44,161 nt of DNA, taken from NCBI RefSeq assembly GCF_003046545.1, contig NZ_QAAA01000018.1, positions 1 through 44,161 on the forward strand, in the 5' to 3' direction. The position numbers were made by a program, and so were the translations under genes. Below the pieces are notes generated by a model, which was given only the letters and a program-made list of their open reading frames with translations, was not told the origin of the DNA and ran no database searches. This stretch comes from Rhodovulum imhoffii. GTDB lineage: Bacteria > Pseudomonadota > Alphaproteobacteria > Rhodobacterales > Rhodobacteraceae. Of the stretch, positions 30,739-39,217 are shown piece after piece (position 1 is the stretch's first letter; each line of letters begins with the position of its first letter).

Positions 30739-30986
30739 GGCGCACCGACAGAAGCTGGCCTTGGGGCGCGGCCTTGCGGCGAATTGAGGCAGCCCAATAC
30801 TGCGGGCATTCTCCGGGGCACTTCGATAAGCTCGTGAGAAGCGGAATCTACCCGCCCGGACGAAATGCTGATGGCGTCACTGTGTGGCTACGGTGGGAGC
30901 TGGATTCCGCGCTTGCCGATTTGCCTACCATTGGGGGACAAGTATGGAGCGAAGGAAACAGTTGTGACGAGGCGTTCGGTTGCTGA
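30735..30986 (+). CDS. Excisionase/AlpA-like helix-turn-helix protein
   Basis: The 83-residue product starts at ATG 30735 inside the stop of the preceding gene. It contains ALRRIEAAQYCGHSPGHFDK and LVRSGIYPPGRNADGVTVWL, followed by RWELDSALADLP. This is the MerR-like HTH_17 layout of excisionase and AlpA family proteins: an ARxxAAxYxGxSxxxFxxLV helix-turn-helix, then a wing, then a helix. It is encoded directly ahead of the integrase, where such proteins usually steer excision. Both flanking genes are on the same strand with overlaps or a few bases between, so they were probably co-transcribed. Confidence 0.72.
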   Translation: MRRTDRSWPWGAALRRIEAAQYCGHSPGHFDKLVRSGIYPPGRNADGVTVWLRWELDSALADLPTIGGQVWSEGNSCDEAFGC

Positions 30987-30991
30987 CAAGG

Positions 30992-32073
30992 ATGAAACAT
31001 CTCAACCCATCCGGGCGGTTCCCCAGTGGCAATGTTCGCTATTACTACCGCCCAAAGGGGCAAAAGGGCATCGCAATGCCCGACCGTCCCCCGGATCACC
31101 CCGATTTCCTTGCGGCCTATGCAGAGGCTGCTGGTAGCACCAACCGGTGCGGGCAAAGGCCAACTCCGGCAGTCTTGCGTTGGCAGTTGAGGGATACCTG
31201 AAATCGGATGTTTTTCTCGTGGGGCTGGCGGAAGGCACACGGGCTGTTCGTCGGCGCATGTTGGATGAAATTCGTGAGCGATACGGGCATGGCCGGGTGA
31301 TCGACCTTCGGACCAAGCATATCGAAGCTGACCTGAACCGGTTCACGGGACACGCACGGAACAACCACCTGAAAGCATGGCGGGGCTTCGGAAAATGGCT
31401 CGCTGAGACATACAAGATTGCTGATCCGACCACAGACGCCAGGAAAGCGCCCGTCGCGCAGTCAGATGGGCATCCCCCGTGGTCAGAAGACGAGATTAAG
31501 GCTTTTCGCGCGCACTGGTCGATCGACACGCCGGAACGTCTGGCGTTCGAGGTGATCTTCTGGACCGGCGCGCGCATTTCGGATGCAGTTCGGTTGGGGC
31601 ACGGCAACGTGGACCGGGACGGCTGGATCGTGTTCCGCCAGCTGAAGACCGGCGGAGAAGTCGCAATCCCCTATGATCGCGCGCTTCCGGACTTCGCAGA
31701 AGGCATGGAAGGGGATCTCGCCTGTCTTCATGCGGCACTGGACGCCCGGAAAGACAAGCACATGACATGGATGACGACCGTGCACGGAAAATCCCGGAGC
31801 GTGAAGGCCGCAGGCCAATGGTTTGCCGCCAAAGCAAGAGCAGCGGGCGTCTATGGCCGCTCGGCGCATGGTTTGCGGAAAAGTCGGGCGCGGGCGCTAG
31901 CCGAAGCCGAAGGAACCTCGGCTCAAATCGGGGCCTGGACAGGACATGAAAGCCTGTCCGAGATCGAACGATATATCCGCAACTTCAACAAGCGGAAGGT
32001 GCTCAGCAGCACGAAAATGGAACAAAAAGTTCCAACTCAACCGACCAAAGTTCCAAACCTTCAGAAAAAATGA
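30992..32073 (+). pseudogene. Tyrosine-type integrase, broken by a frameshift
   Basis: The N-terminal part (ATG 30992: MKHLNPSGRFPSGNVRYYYR, then KGQKGIAMPDRPPDHPDFLA) and the remainder (VRAKANSGSLALAVEGYLKS to the stop at 32073) lie in different frames. The break is near 31145-31150, where cggtgcggg lacks one G relative to the expected reading cgggtgcggg. The C-terminal catalytic domain is complete: Arg in GARISDAVRL, HGLRKSR (HxxR), TGHES and Tyr in EIERYIRNF. A product starting at GTG 31147 would keep the core-binding and catalytic domains but lose about 50 residues. The gene runs toward, and stops 27 nt from, the 3' end of a tRNA-Arg gene, the usual place for an integrase next to its attachment site. 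It is therefore probably inactive unless the shift is a sequencing error. Confidence 0.85.
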
Positions 32074-32099
32074 GGATAAACATATGCTTAAGAAGGTAT

Positions 32100-32130
32100 T
32101 GGTGACCCCGGCAGGATTCGAACCTGCAAC
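32100..32130. other. Presumed attachment site at the 3' end of tRNA-Arg
   Basis: Tyrosine integrases of islands commonly recombine in the T-arm/3' end of a tRNA gene. Here the integrase stop is 27 nt from the tRNA 3' end. No second copy of this segment is visible elsewhere in the window, so the other boundary of the island is outside it or lost. The exact crossover interval is not determinable here. Confidence 0.4.
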
Positions 32131-32176
32131 CTGCCCCTTAGGAGGGGGCTGCTCTATCCAGTTGAGCCACGGGGCC
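32100..32176 (-). tRNA. tRNA-Arg (anticodon CCT), CCA encoded
   Basis: On the minus strand the acceptor arm GGCCCCG (5' end at 32176) pairs with CGGGGTC (one G-U pair), followed by discriminator A (32103) and an encoded CCA (32102-32100). The anticodon stem GCCCC/GGGGC encloses the loop CTCCTAA, giving anticodon CCT for arginine codon AGG. The T arm contains GTTCGAATC. Its 3' end faces the integrase gene, so it is the likely insertion site of the island to the left. Confidence 0.95.
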
Positions 32177-32231
32177 GTTGCCCTCTTTTTCCCGGAAATG
32201 CCCGCGATGGCAAGGGTGGGGCGCTTTGAAT

Positions 32232-32263
32232 TTCCGTACGGAAGGTTTTAACTGGGGTAAAAC
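32232..32263. promoter_or_regulatory. Candidate operator palindromes before the LacI-family gene
   Basis: TTCCGTACGGAA (32232-32243) is a perfect 12-bp palindrome. GTTTTA (32245-32250) and TAAAAC (32258-32263) form a second inverted repeat around ACTGGGG. Both lie 20-50 nt upstream of GTG 32284, where a self-controlling LacI-type protein would bind. The central TA step is not the usual CG of many LacI operators. Confidence 0.4.
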
Positions 32264-32283
32264 TGGGAAAGAAAGGCTCTTCG

Positions 32284-33354
32284 GTGACACACGCTTCTCC
32301 GCGTCCCCGCCGCCCGCTGACTTTGCGTGACGTCTCCGAGGCTTCGGGTGTCAGCGAGATGACCGTCAGCCGCGTCTTGCGCAATACCGGCGATGTCTCG
32401 GGTGCGACGCGGGCAAGGGTTCTGGCCGTCGCGAAGGCGCTCGGCTACGTTCCCAACAAGATTGCCGGGTCGTTGGCCAGTCAGCGCGTGAACCTGGTTG
32501 CGGTTATCATACCGTCGCTCTCGAACATGGTTTTTCCCGAGGTGCTGAACGGCATCAATGCCGGTCTGGAGGGCACTGGCCTGCAGCCTGTCGTGGGGGT
32601 CAGCCGCTATGATCCCGCCCACGAGGAAAAGGTGCTTTATGAAATGCTCTCGTGGCGGCCCTCTGGCATCATCATTGCGGGCCTGGAACACAGCCAGGCC
32701 GCGCGGGCGATGTTGCGCGCCGCCGATGTGTCCGTCGTCGAGATCATGGACGTCGATGGGGAACCCGTGGATTCGGTCGTGGGGATATCGCACCGCCGTG
32801 CCGGAGCGGAAATGGCGCAGGCCATTGCCCGCGCGGGTTACAGGCGCATCGGTTTTCTGGGAACGACGATGCCAATGGATCACCGCGCCCGCAAACGGTT
32901 CGAGGGCTTCACCGGGGCGCTGGCCCGTGCGGGTCTGGAAGTGGCAGATCAGGAATTCTACTCTGGCGGTTCGGGACTTTTGAAGGGGCGGGAAATGACC
33001 CGCGCCATCCTTCGTCGCTCACCTGATCTCGATTTTCTTTATTATTCCAATGATATGATTGCGGCGGGCGGACTTCTGCACTGTGTCGACGCGGGGCTGG
33101 ATGTGCCTGGCCGGATCGGTCTGGCAGGATTCAACGGGATCGAACTGCTGGACGGATTGCCCCTTGCGCTGGCCACCACGGATGCCTGCCGTCGTGAAAT
33201 CGGCGAAAAGGCCGCCGCCATCATCGCCCGTGCGGCAGAAGCCGGCCCTGCGGCCCGTCCCGAACGTATCGCCCTTGCGCCGCGATTGTCGGTTGGGCAA
33301 ACGCTCTTGCGCGGTGCGCTCGGCGGTGGACAGGACTCTCCGGTTGGTGTTTAA
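32284..33354 (+). CDS. LacI family transcriptional regulator (GntR-like)
   Basis: The 356-residue protein has an N-terminal LacI helix-turn-helix (LTLRDVSEASGVSEMTVSRV, about 13-32, then hinge helix VPNKIAGSLASQ) and a periplasmic-binding-like ligand domain (LVAVIIPSLSNMVFPEVLNG, RRIGFLGTTMPMDHRARKRF, DFLYYSNDMIAAGGLLHCVD). The start is GTG at 32284, with GAAAGG upstream. It resembles repressors of gluconate or related sugar-acid genes. No sugar catabolic genes follow it directly; the next gene is a glycosyltransferase 33 nt on. Its target may be elsewhere, or it controls itself. It lies on the chromosomal side of the tRNA, so it is probably not part of the island. Confidence 0.93.
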   Translation: MTHASPRPRRPLTLRDVSEASGVSEMTVSRVLRNTGDVSGATRARVLAVAKALGYVPNKIAGSLASQRVNLVAVIIPSLSNMVFPEVLNGINAGLEGTGLQPVVGVSRYDPAHEEKVLYEMLSWRPSGIIIAGLEHSQAARAMLRAADVSVVEIMDVDGEPVDSVVGISHRRAGAEMAQAIARAGYRRIGFLGTTMPMDHRARKRFEGFTGALARAGLEVADQEFYSGGSGLLKGREMTRAILRRSPDLDFLYYSNDMIAAGGLLHCVDAGLDVPGRIGLAGFNGIELLDGLPLALATTDACRREIGEKAAAIIARAAEAGPAARPERIALAPRLSVGQTLLRGALGGGQDSPVGV

Positions 33355-33386
33355 CCCAGCCTGTCTGTATTTTACGAGAGGCGCAT

Positions 33387-34115
33387 ATGCCTGCTGTATC
33401 CGTCGTCATCCCGATGAAGAACGAAGCCGGAAACGTGCAAACCGTTCTGACTGAAATTTCCCAGGCCTGCGCCGGGCTGGGGGACGGGCTTGAGATCATC
33501 GTCGTCGACGATGGCTCTACCGATGACACGGCCGCGGTCGTCATGGCCCTGCGGACGGAAATGCCGGGGCTGCGGCTGCTGCGGCATGCGCGGTCCGGCG
33601 GGCAGAGCGCGGCGGTTCACAGCGGGGTTCGGGCGGCGGGCGCGCCGATCATCTGCACACTGGACGGCGACGGGCAGAATCCGCCTGCGGAACTCCCGAA
33701 ACTTTACGCCCCCCTTCTGGAAGACACGACCGGGAAGCTGGGCCTGGTGGCCGGGCAGCGGGTCAACCGCCAGGACACTTTATCCAAGCGGCTGGCTTCG
33801 CGCGCGGCGAACGCCTTGCGCGGTTGGTTTTTGCGCGATGGCACGCGGGATACGGGATGCGGGCTGAAAGGTTTCCGCCGGGAGGCCTTTCTGGACATGC
33901 CCTATTTCGACCACATGCATCGCTACCTTCCGGCGCTGTTCAAGAATTGGGGCTGGCAGGTGGCCCATGTGGATGTCGCCCACCGGGAACGCCAGGCCGG
34001 GCGGTCGAATTACAACAACCTCCAGCGTGCGATGGTCGGCGCCTATGACCTGGTCGGGGTCGCGTGGCTGATCCGCCGCCGCAAGAAGGTCCAGCCAGAG
34101 CCCGAGGCTGCCTGA
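33387..34115 (+). CDS. Family 2 glycosyltransferase (dolichyl/undecaprenyl-phosphate sugar transferase type)
   Basis: The 242-residue GT-A enzyme shows VSVVIPMKNEAGNVQTVLTE, then IIVVDDGSTDDTAAVV, a DGDGQNPP block (the DxD-type metal site, about 93-100) and GCGLKGFRREAFLDMPYF, matching the DPM1/ArnC-like group. No C-terminal membrane helices are present. These enzymes load a sugar onto a polyprenyl phosphate at the inner membrane. The next two genes (LAB_N protein and a GT39 transferase) overlap it, forming a three-gene cluster expected to move that sugar to an envelope acceptor such as lipid A. The donor sugar is not known. Confidence 0.9.
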   Translation: MPAVSVVIPMKNEAGNVQTVLTEISQACAGLGDGLEIIVVDDGSTDDTAAVVMALRTEMPGLRLLRHARSGGQSAAVHSGVRAAGAPIICTLDGDGQNPPAELPKLYAPLLEDTTGKLGLVAGQRVNRQDTLSKRLASRAANALRGWFLRDGTRDTGCGLKGFRREAFLDMPYFDHMHRYLPALFKNWGWQVAHVDVAHRERQAGRSNYNNLQRAMVGAYDLVGVAWLIRRRKKVQPEPEAA

Positions 34116-34417
34116 TGGAGACGGTGTTCGGCTGGCTGCATGTCGCCAACTGGGTCGAATTCTGGTGGGTCGTTGTCGGACTTGGCGGACAGTTGCTGTT
34201 CACAGCCCGTTTCCTGGTGCAATGGATCGCCTCGGAACGCGCGGGGCGCTCGGTGGTGCCGCTGGCGTTCTGGTACTTTTCGATCGCAGGGGGCGCGGTC
34301 CTGTTTGCCTACGCGGTGTATCGAAAGGATCCGGTGTTCATCCTGGGGCAGTCGATGGGGTTGTTCATCTATCTGCGCAATCTTTGGCTGATCCGGGAAG
34401 AGCGTCGCAATGCCTGA
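34115..34417 (+). CDS. LAB_N (lipid A biosynthesis N-terminal) domain membrane protein
   Basis: The 100-residue protein, starting at ATG 34115 (TGATG overlap with the GT2 stop), has three hydrophobic segments and the conserved blocks LGGQLLFTARFLVQWIASER, SVVPLAFWYFSIAGGAVLFA and FILGQSMGLFIYLRNLWLI. This is the stand-alone form of the LAB_N domain, otherwise found at the N-terminus of some LpxB proteins. It is often encoded with GT2 and GT39/ArnT-like genes in proteobacteria, and may help move or present the lipid-linked sugar. It overlaps the downstream gene by 8 nt. The precise biochemical role is unproven. Confidence 0.9.
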   Translation: METVFGWLHVANWVEFWWVVVGLGGQLLFTARFLVQWIASERAGRSVVPLAFWYFSIAGGAVLFAYAVYRKDPVFILGQSMGLFIYLRNLWLIREERRNA

Positions 34418-35840
34418 CATACGCGGCTGGCTGCTCCCGGCCGGGATGCTTGTTCTGGCCATTACCGCAGCGCGCGTTCTGGCATTGAATTTCGTACAGA
34501 TCGACCTGTTCGTGGATGAGGCTCAGTACTGGCTTTGGGGGCAGGATCCGGCGTTCGGCTATTATTCCAAGCCACCGATGATCGGCTGGGTCATCCGCGT
34601 CTTTACCGAACTGGGCAGCGATACCGCTTTCTGGATACGCCTGCCGGGGCCACTGTTTCACGCCGCCACGGCACTGATCCTGGGCCATATCGCCGCCCGC
34701 AGTTTCGGGGCACGTGCCGGGGTGGCAGTGGCGGTGGGGTTTGTCACATTGCCGATGGTGGGCCTGGCGTCGATCCTGATCTCAACCGATACGATCATGT
34801 TTCCCTTCCTTGCGCTGGCAGGTCTGGGCTACCTCCGCCTGACCGAAGGCGCGGGACGTGGCTGGGCTGTGGCCACGGGGGTGTGTCTGGGGCTGGCCTT
34901 CCTGTCGAAATATGCGGCCATTTACTACCTTTTCTGCGCGCTCCTGGCGGCGGGGCTGATACCCCAGGCACGTATCGGCTGGCAAAAGGCGGGGCTGGTG
35001 CTGGCGGCATTCGTGCCGGTTATATCCGCGAATCTGATCTGGAACGCGACGCAGGGCTTTCCGACGCTTTCCCACACTCTGGACAACGCCGATTGGGTGC
35101 GCGACCCTTCCGCCCGGGCCGGTCTGAATCTGCCGGGATTGGCGGAATTCTTTTTCGCCCAGTTTGCCGTGGCGGGGCCGGTGATCTTCGGCGGGCTTCT
35201 GGGGATGCTGGTGCGGGCAGGGCGACTGACCGTACGGCAAAGGCTGCTGCTGTCGTTCGCGCTCCCGATCGTTGCGGTGGTGATGGGGCAGGCCCTGGTG
35301 TCACGCGCTTACGCCAACTGGGCGGCGTCGGCCTATCTGGCCGGCGCGGTAGCGGTGCTGCCCTGGCTTTCCAGGCGGTGGTTGCTGGGGTCTTTTGTCT
35401 TTAACGGAGGGGTGTGCGTTCTGCTGCCACTTCTGGCAATCGCCGCGCCCTTTCTGGGCAATACTCCGGCGGGGTCCGCCGTGGAGCGTTACCTGGGCCG
35501 CCACGATATGAGCCGCGAGATCCTTTCCGCCGCACGGGAAGCGGGGGCCGATACGGTTGTGGCCGCCTCCCGGGACGTTCTGGCAGACCTGTTCTACACC
35601 GGCCGGGACAGCGGGCTGCGTTTTTTCGCCGTGCCGCCCGAGGGCCGCCCGATGCACCATTACGAAATGGTCTTCGCTTTCCCCGGCAGTGGCTCCGCGC
35701 TCTATGCCGGGTTCGAGGCCGCGCCGCCCGATTGTGCCCGCGGTGTCGCTCCGGTTGCTACACTCCACCCGAAGACCGGTGCTTACGCGGACAAGACGCT
35801 GCGGCTTTACCCTGTGCCCACAAGCTGCTGGACGCGTTAA
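34410..35840 (+). CDS. GT39/ArnT-like polyprenyl-phosphate-sugar glycosyltransferase
   Basis: The 476-residue membrane protein has about 10-12 hydrophobic segments. After the first helix come FVDEAQYWLWGQDPAFGYYS and KPPMIGWVIRVF (about 35-66): an acidic DEAxYW motif in the first periplasmic loop, as in ArnT and PMT enzymes. A C-terminal soluble part (about 350-476) faces the periplasm. Such enzymes transfer a sugar from a polyprenyl carrier to lipid A or protein. The gene overlaps the LAB_N gene by 8 nt and ends tail-to-tail with rfbA, the two stop codons sharing the palindrome TTAA at 35837-35840. Confidence 0.88.
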   Translation: MPDIRGWLLPAGMLVLAITAARVLALNFVQIDLFVDEAQYWLWGQDPAFGYYSKPPMIGWVIRVFTELGSDTAFWIRLPGPLFHAATALILGHIAARSFGARAGVAVAVGFVTLPMVGLASILISTDTIMFPFLALAGLGYLRLTEGAGRGWAVATGVCLGLAFLSKYAAIYYLFCALLAAGLIPQARIGWQKAGLVLAAFVPVISANLIWNATQGFPTLSHTLDNADWVRDPSARAGLNLPGLAEFFFAQFAVAGPVIFGGLLGMLVRAGRLTVRQRLLLSFALPIVAVVMGQALVSRAYANWAASAYLAGAVAVLPWLSRRWLLGSFVFNGGVCVLLPLLAIAAPFLGNTPAGSAVERYLGRHDMSREILSAAREAGADTVVAASRDVLADLFYTGRDSGLRFFAVPPEGRPMHHYEMVFAFPGSGSALYAGFEAAPPDCARGVAPVATLHPKTGAYADKTLRLYPVPTSCWTR

Positions 35841-36706
35841 GGGATCAGGCCGCGCAGGTAATCGCCATAGGCGTTCTTGGCATATATCCTTGCGCGGGTC
35901 AGGACATCCTCGGCACTGATCCAGCCTTGCTTGAAGGCGATCTCTTCCGGGCAGCCGGTTTGCATCCCTTGCCGTTCCTCCAGCGTCCGCACGAAATTGC
36001 CCGCATCCAGCAGGCTGGCATGGGTGCCCGTGTCCAGCCACGCATACCCGCGGCCCATCTGTTCCACCCGGAGGACGCCATCGTGCAGGTACATTTCCAG
36101 CAGGGATGTGATTTCCAACTCCCCCCGATCCGACGGGCGCACGCTGCGGGCGCGCTCGGGCGCGGTTTCATCAAGGAAGTAAAGCCCTGTCACCGCGAAG
36201 TTCGAAGGCGGAACGGCAGGTTTTTCGATAATCTCGCGCACCGTGCCATCGGGGGCGAAATCCACCACGCCATATCTTTGCGGGTCAGACACGTGGTAGC
36301 CGAATACCGTGCCCCCCGCGCTGGCATCCGCCCGTTGCAGAAGCTGCGGCAGGCCGTGACCGAAAAAGATGTTGTCACCCAGCACCATCGCCGACGGGGC
36401 CCCGGCCAGGAAATCCTCTGTAAGGAGGTAGGCCTGCGCCAACCCATCCGGTGCGGGCTGGACCACCCAGGTGAAAGAAAGGCCCCATTGGCTGCCGTCG
36501 CCCAGCAGGTGCCGGAACTGATCCTGGTCCTGTGGGGTCGTGATGATGGCGATCTCGCGGATACCGGCCAGCATCAGGACCGAGATCGGATAGTAAACCA
36601 TCGGCTTGTCATAGATGGGCAGAAGTTGCTTCGAGATGCCTATCGTCACCGGGTAAAGCCGCGTGCCGGACCCCCCGGCCAGAATGATGCCCTTGCGATT
36701 TGTCAT
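35837..36706 (-). CDS. rfbA: Glucose-1-phosphate thymidylyltransferase
   Basis: The 289-residue enzyme has the nucleotidyltransferase signature LAGGSGTRLYPVTIGISKQL (about 10-29), PIYDKPMVYYPISVLMLAGI, the PDGLAQAYLL substrate loop and VLGDNIFFGHGL. It makes dTDP-glucose from dTTP and glucose-1-phosphate, the first step to dTDP-L-rhamnose. It is the last gene of the rfbCBDA cluster, overlapping rfbD by 4 nt. Length and motifs match RmlA. The product is feedback-inhibited by dTDP-rhamnose in studied relatives. It is also convergent with, and overlaps the stop of, the GT39 gene. Confidence 0.97.
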   Translation of the reverse strand: MTNRKGIILAGGSGTRLYPVTIGISKQLLPIYDKPMVYYPISVLMLAGIREIAIITTPQDQDQFRHLLGDGSQWGLSFTWVVQPAPDGLAQAYLLTEDFLAGAPSAMVLGDNIFFGHGLPQLLQRADASAGGTVFGYHVSDPQRYGVVDFAPDGTVREIIEKPAVPPSNFAVTGLYFLDETAPERARSVRPSDRGELEITSLLEMYLHDGVLRVEQMGRGYAWLDTGTHASLLDAGNFVRTLEERQGMQTGCPEEIAFKQGWISAEDVLTRARIYAKNAYGDYLRGLIP

Positions 36707-37551
36707 TTTATGCCAAGCTCTTTTAAAATATCGGCCAGTCCGGCGCGCCAGTCCGGGCGGGCAATTGCGTAGTCGTGCTCAAGGCCGGTGCAGTCCAGCC
36801 GGGAATTGGCGGGCCGCCTGGCGGGGGTGGGGTACTCGCGGGTGGAGATGTCGGTAACCCTTACCCGTCGGCCCGCCTGCGCGAAAATCTCGCGTGCGAA
36901 ATCGGCCCAGCTGACATCGGGCGCCCCCGAGAAATGATAGGTTCCCGACGGCCCGTCCGTGCAAAGCCGCCCCGAGACGGCCCACACGGCCTGGGCGATC
37001 GCTGCCGCAGGGGTCGGGCCGCCGACCTGGTCAGCCACGACAGTCAGGGCATCGCGGGTTTCGGACAGGCGCAGCATCGTCTTGACAAAATTGGCCCCGT
37101 GCGCGGACACGACCCAAGAGGTGCGCAGGATCACATGCGGCCCGTTCGCGGCGCGTATGGTTTCCTCCCCCGCCAGCTTGCTGCGGCCATAGACGCCAAG
37201 GGGGGCGGTCGGATCGCCAGGGTGCCACGGGCGCGTGCCGGAGCCGTCGAAGACATAGTCGGTCGAGATATGAACGAAAGGAATGCCCCGCTGTGCGCAG
37301 GCCCGTGCCATTGCGCCGGGGGCGTGGGCGTTCACGGCCATCGCGATGGTCTCGTCGTTTTCGGCCTTGTCCACGGCGGTATAAGCGGCCGCGTTGATCA
37401 CGGCCTGGGCCCCACTTTCCGCCACCTGTGCGGCGCAGGCGGCCGGGTCGGTCAGGTCGGCATCCGCCCGGCTGAGAAACCGGGCCTGCGGTGCGATACG
37501 GGCCAGTTCGGTCGCAACCTGGCCGGTTTGCCCGAAGACCAGTACCGTCAT
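36703..37551 (-). CDS. rfbD: dTDP-4-dehydrorhamnose reductase
   Basis: The 282-residue SDR-superfamily enzyme begins [20 protein letters not shown] (GxxGxxG loop) and contains [34 protein letters not shown] (YxxxK pair) and [20 protein letters not shown], all RmlD marks. It reduces dTDP-4-keto-L-rhamnose with NAD(P)H to dTDP-L-rhamnose, the last step of the pathway. Start 37551 overlaps the rfbB stop and its own stop overlaps the rfbA start, so translational coupling runs through the cluster. Confidence 0.97.
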   Translation of the reverse strand: MTVLVFGQTGQVATELARIAPQARFLSRADADLTDPAACAAQVAESGAQAVINAAAYTAVDKAENDETIAMAVNAHAPGAMARACAQRGIPFVHISTDYVFDGSGTRPWHPGDPTAPLGVYGRSKLAGEETIRAANGPHVILRTSWVVSAHGANFVKTMLRLSETRDALTVVADQVGGPTPAAAIAQAVWAVSGRLCTDGPSGTYHFSGAPDVSWADFAREIFAQAGRRVRVTDISTREYPTPARRPANSRLDCTGLEHDYAIARPDWRAGLADILKELGIK

Positions 37552-38585
37552 GCCACCCCCAGCCTTTGGCCGACGCCCTCACGCTTCAGCAGCGGGCGCC
37601 ACCAATCCTCATTGTCCAGATACCAGCTGACGGTACGGCGCAGCCCCTCTTGCAACGTTACCGAAGGCCGCCAGCCAAGCTCATCGCGCAAACGCGCGGG
37701 GTCGATGGCATAGCGGCGGTCATGGCCGGGCCTGTCGGCCACGAACGTGATCAGGCGGTCGTGGGGGGCGCCGTCCGGGCGCATCTCATCGAGCAGGGCG
37801 CAGATCTGCCGCACCAGATCGATATTCGTGGCCTCGTTTTCTCCGCCGATATTGTAGGTTCGACCCGCAATCCCCTTTTCCATAACGCAGAGCAGGGCAT
37901 CGGCGTGGTCTTCGACAAACAGCCAGTCACGCACGTTCTGCCCATCGCCGTAAACGGGTATCGGCTGGCCCGCCAGCGCCTTGAGGATCGCCACCGGGAT
38001 CAGTTTCTCCGGGAAGTGGTACGGCCCGTAATTGTTGGAGCAGTTCGTCACCAGAACCGGCAGGCCGTAGGTTTCCCCCCAGGCCCGCACAAGGTGATCG
38101 CTGCCCGCCTTGGACGCCGAATAAGGGGAACGAGGGTCGTAGGGGGTCTCTTCGGAAAACGCCCCCGTTGGGCCAAGGCTGCCATAGACCTCATCGGTGG
38201 AAATGTGGTGAAACCGGAACGTTCCGGGCTGCCCGGCCTCTACCCAGAAGGCGCGGGCGGCCTCCAGCAGGTTAAAGGTGCCGGTCACGTTGGTTTCGAT
38301 GAACGCTGCCGGCCCGTCGATGGAGCGGTCCACGTGGGATTCGGCGGCAAGGTGCATGACCGCGTCGGGCCGGTGCTGCGCAAGGATGCGGGTCAGTTCC
38401 GCCCGGTCTCTGATATCGGCCCGCTCAAAGCTGTAGAGCGGATTGTCCGCGACCCGGGCCACGTTCGCAAGGTTGGCGGCGTAGGTCAGTGCATCGAGGT
38501 TGACAACCGCGTGGCCCCGCTGCACCGCCAGGCGCACCACCGCCGAACCGATGAAACCTGCGCCGCCTGTCACCAGAAGTTTCAT
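37548..38585 (-). CDS. rfbB: dTDP-glucose 4,6-dehydratase
   Basis: The 345-residue enzyme starts [20 protein letters not shown] (NAD loop), with [32 protein letters not shown] (STDEVYG is the catalytic Thr-Asp-Glu) and [20 protein letters not shown] (YxxxK), and [19 protein letters not shown]. This is a full RmlB. Start 38585 overlaps the rfbC stop by 4 nt; longer in-frame extensions upstream run antisense-like through rfbC and are rejected. It removes water from dTDP-glucose to give the 4-keto-6-deoxy sugar used by rfbC. Confidence 0.97.
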   Translation of the reverse strand: MKLLVTGGAGFIGSAVVRLAVQRGHAVVNLDALTYAANLANVARVADNPLYSFERADIRDRAELTRILAQHRPDAVMHLAAESHVDRSIDGPAAFIETNVTGTFNLLEAARAFWVEAGQPGTFRFHHISTDEVYGSLGPTGAFSEETPYDPRSPYSASKAGSDHLVRAWGETYGLPVLVTNCSNNYGPYHFPEKLIPVAILKALAGQPIPVYGDGQNVRDWLFVEDHADALLCVMEKGIAGRTYNIGGENEATNIDLVRQICALLDEMRPDGAPHDRLITFVADRPGHDRRYAIDPARLRDELGWRPSVTLQEGLRRTVSWYLDNEDWWRPLLKREGVGQRLGVA

Positions 38586-39142
38586 TGGGACGCCTCCCAT
38601 GTGAACGGGCTGTCGAAATCCGACAGCGGGATCGCGCGGGCATCCTTTTCCGACAGGTGCGGGGCCTCGGCCAACCCCCAGTCCACCCCGGCGCTGTCCC
38701 AGCGCACGGCACCATCGCAGTCGGGGGCGTAGTAATCGGTGCATTTGTAGACGATCTCGGTGTCGGGCTCCAGGGTGATGAAACCATGCAGGAATCCCGG
38801 TGGAATCCACAGCTGCCTGCCGTTCTCGAAACTCAGTTCCACCCCGACCCAGTGGCCGTAGGTGGGCGCGCCTTTGCGGATGTCCACGGCGACGTCGAAC
38901 AGACGACCCCGTCCGCACCGCACCAGCTTGCCCTGGGCATGGGGCGGACTTTGGTAATGCAGCCCCCGGATCGTCCCGGCCACACGGGACAGGGAATGAT
39001 TGTCCTGTACGAACTCGGCGAAGATTCCGGCCTCTTCCATGCGCCGTTTCGTCCAGCTTTCACAAAAGAAACCGCGTGTGTCGCCAAACCTTTTGGGGGT
39101 GAGGATTTTCACGCCGGAAAGGGATGTTTCCTGAACCTGCAC
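38582..39142 (-). CDS. rfbC: dTDP-4-dehydrorhamnose 3,5-epimerase
   Basis: The 186-residue cupin-fold enzyme has [20 protein letters not shown], the catalytic His in [20 protein letters not shown], and [20 protein letters not shown], then [20 protein letters not shown]. This is standard RmlC. It is the first gene of the leftward cluster, preceded by a 75-nt gap shared with the divergent epimerase gene at 39218, which must hold both promoters. The four genes together supply dTDP-L-rhamnose for surface polysaccharide. Confidence 0.97.
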   Translation of the reverse strand: MQVQETSLSGVKILTPKRFGDTRGFFCESWTKRRMEEAGIFAEFVQDNHSLSRVAGTIRGLHYQSPPHAQGKLVRCGRGRLFDVAVDIRKGAPTYGHWVGVELSFENGRQLWIPPGFLHGFITLEPDTEIVYKCTDYYAPDCDGAVRWDSAGVDWGLAEAPHLSEKDARAIPLSDFDSPFTWEASQ

Positions 39143-39217
39143 TGAAATATCCTTTGCTCTTTCAATCGGTTTTGGCTTAGCAGGTCAGACGATCAATGTC
39201 ATCTGCCAAAGCCTGCC

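Noticed and set aside
31147-32073. A complete short integrase starting at GTG 31147
   Set aside because: The preceding frame encodes the expected integrase N-terminus right up to the break, and GTG 31147 has no ribosome site, so a frameshifted gene is the simpler reading.
32284-33354. LacI-family protein as regulator of the sugar island
   Set aside because: It lies on the other side of the tRNA attachment site, and the island has its own two regulators. A link is possible but nothing in the sequence supports it.
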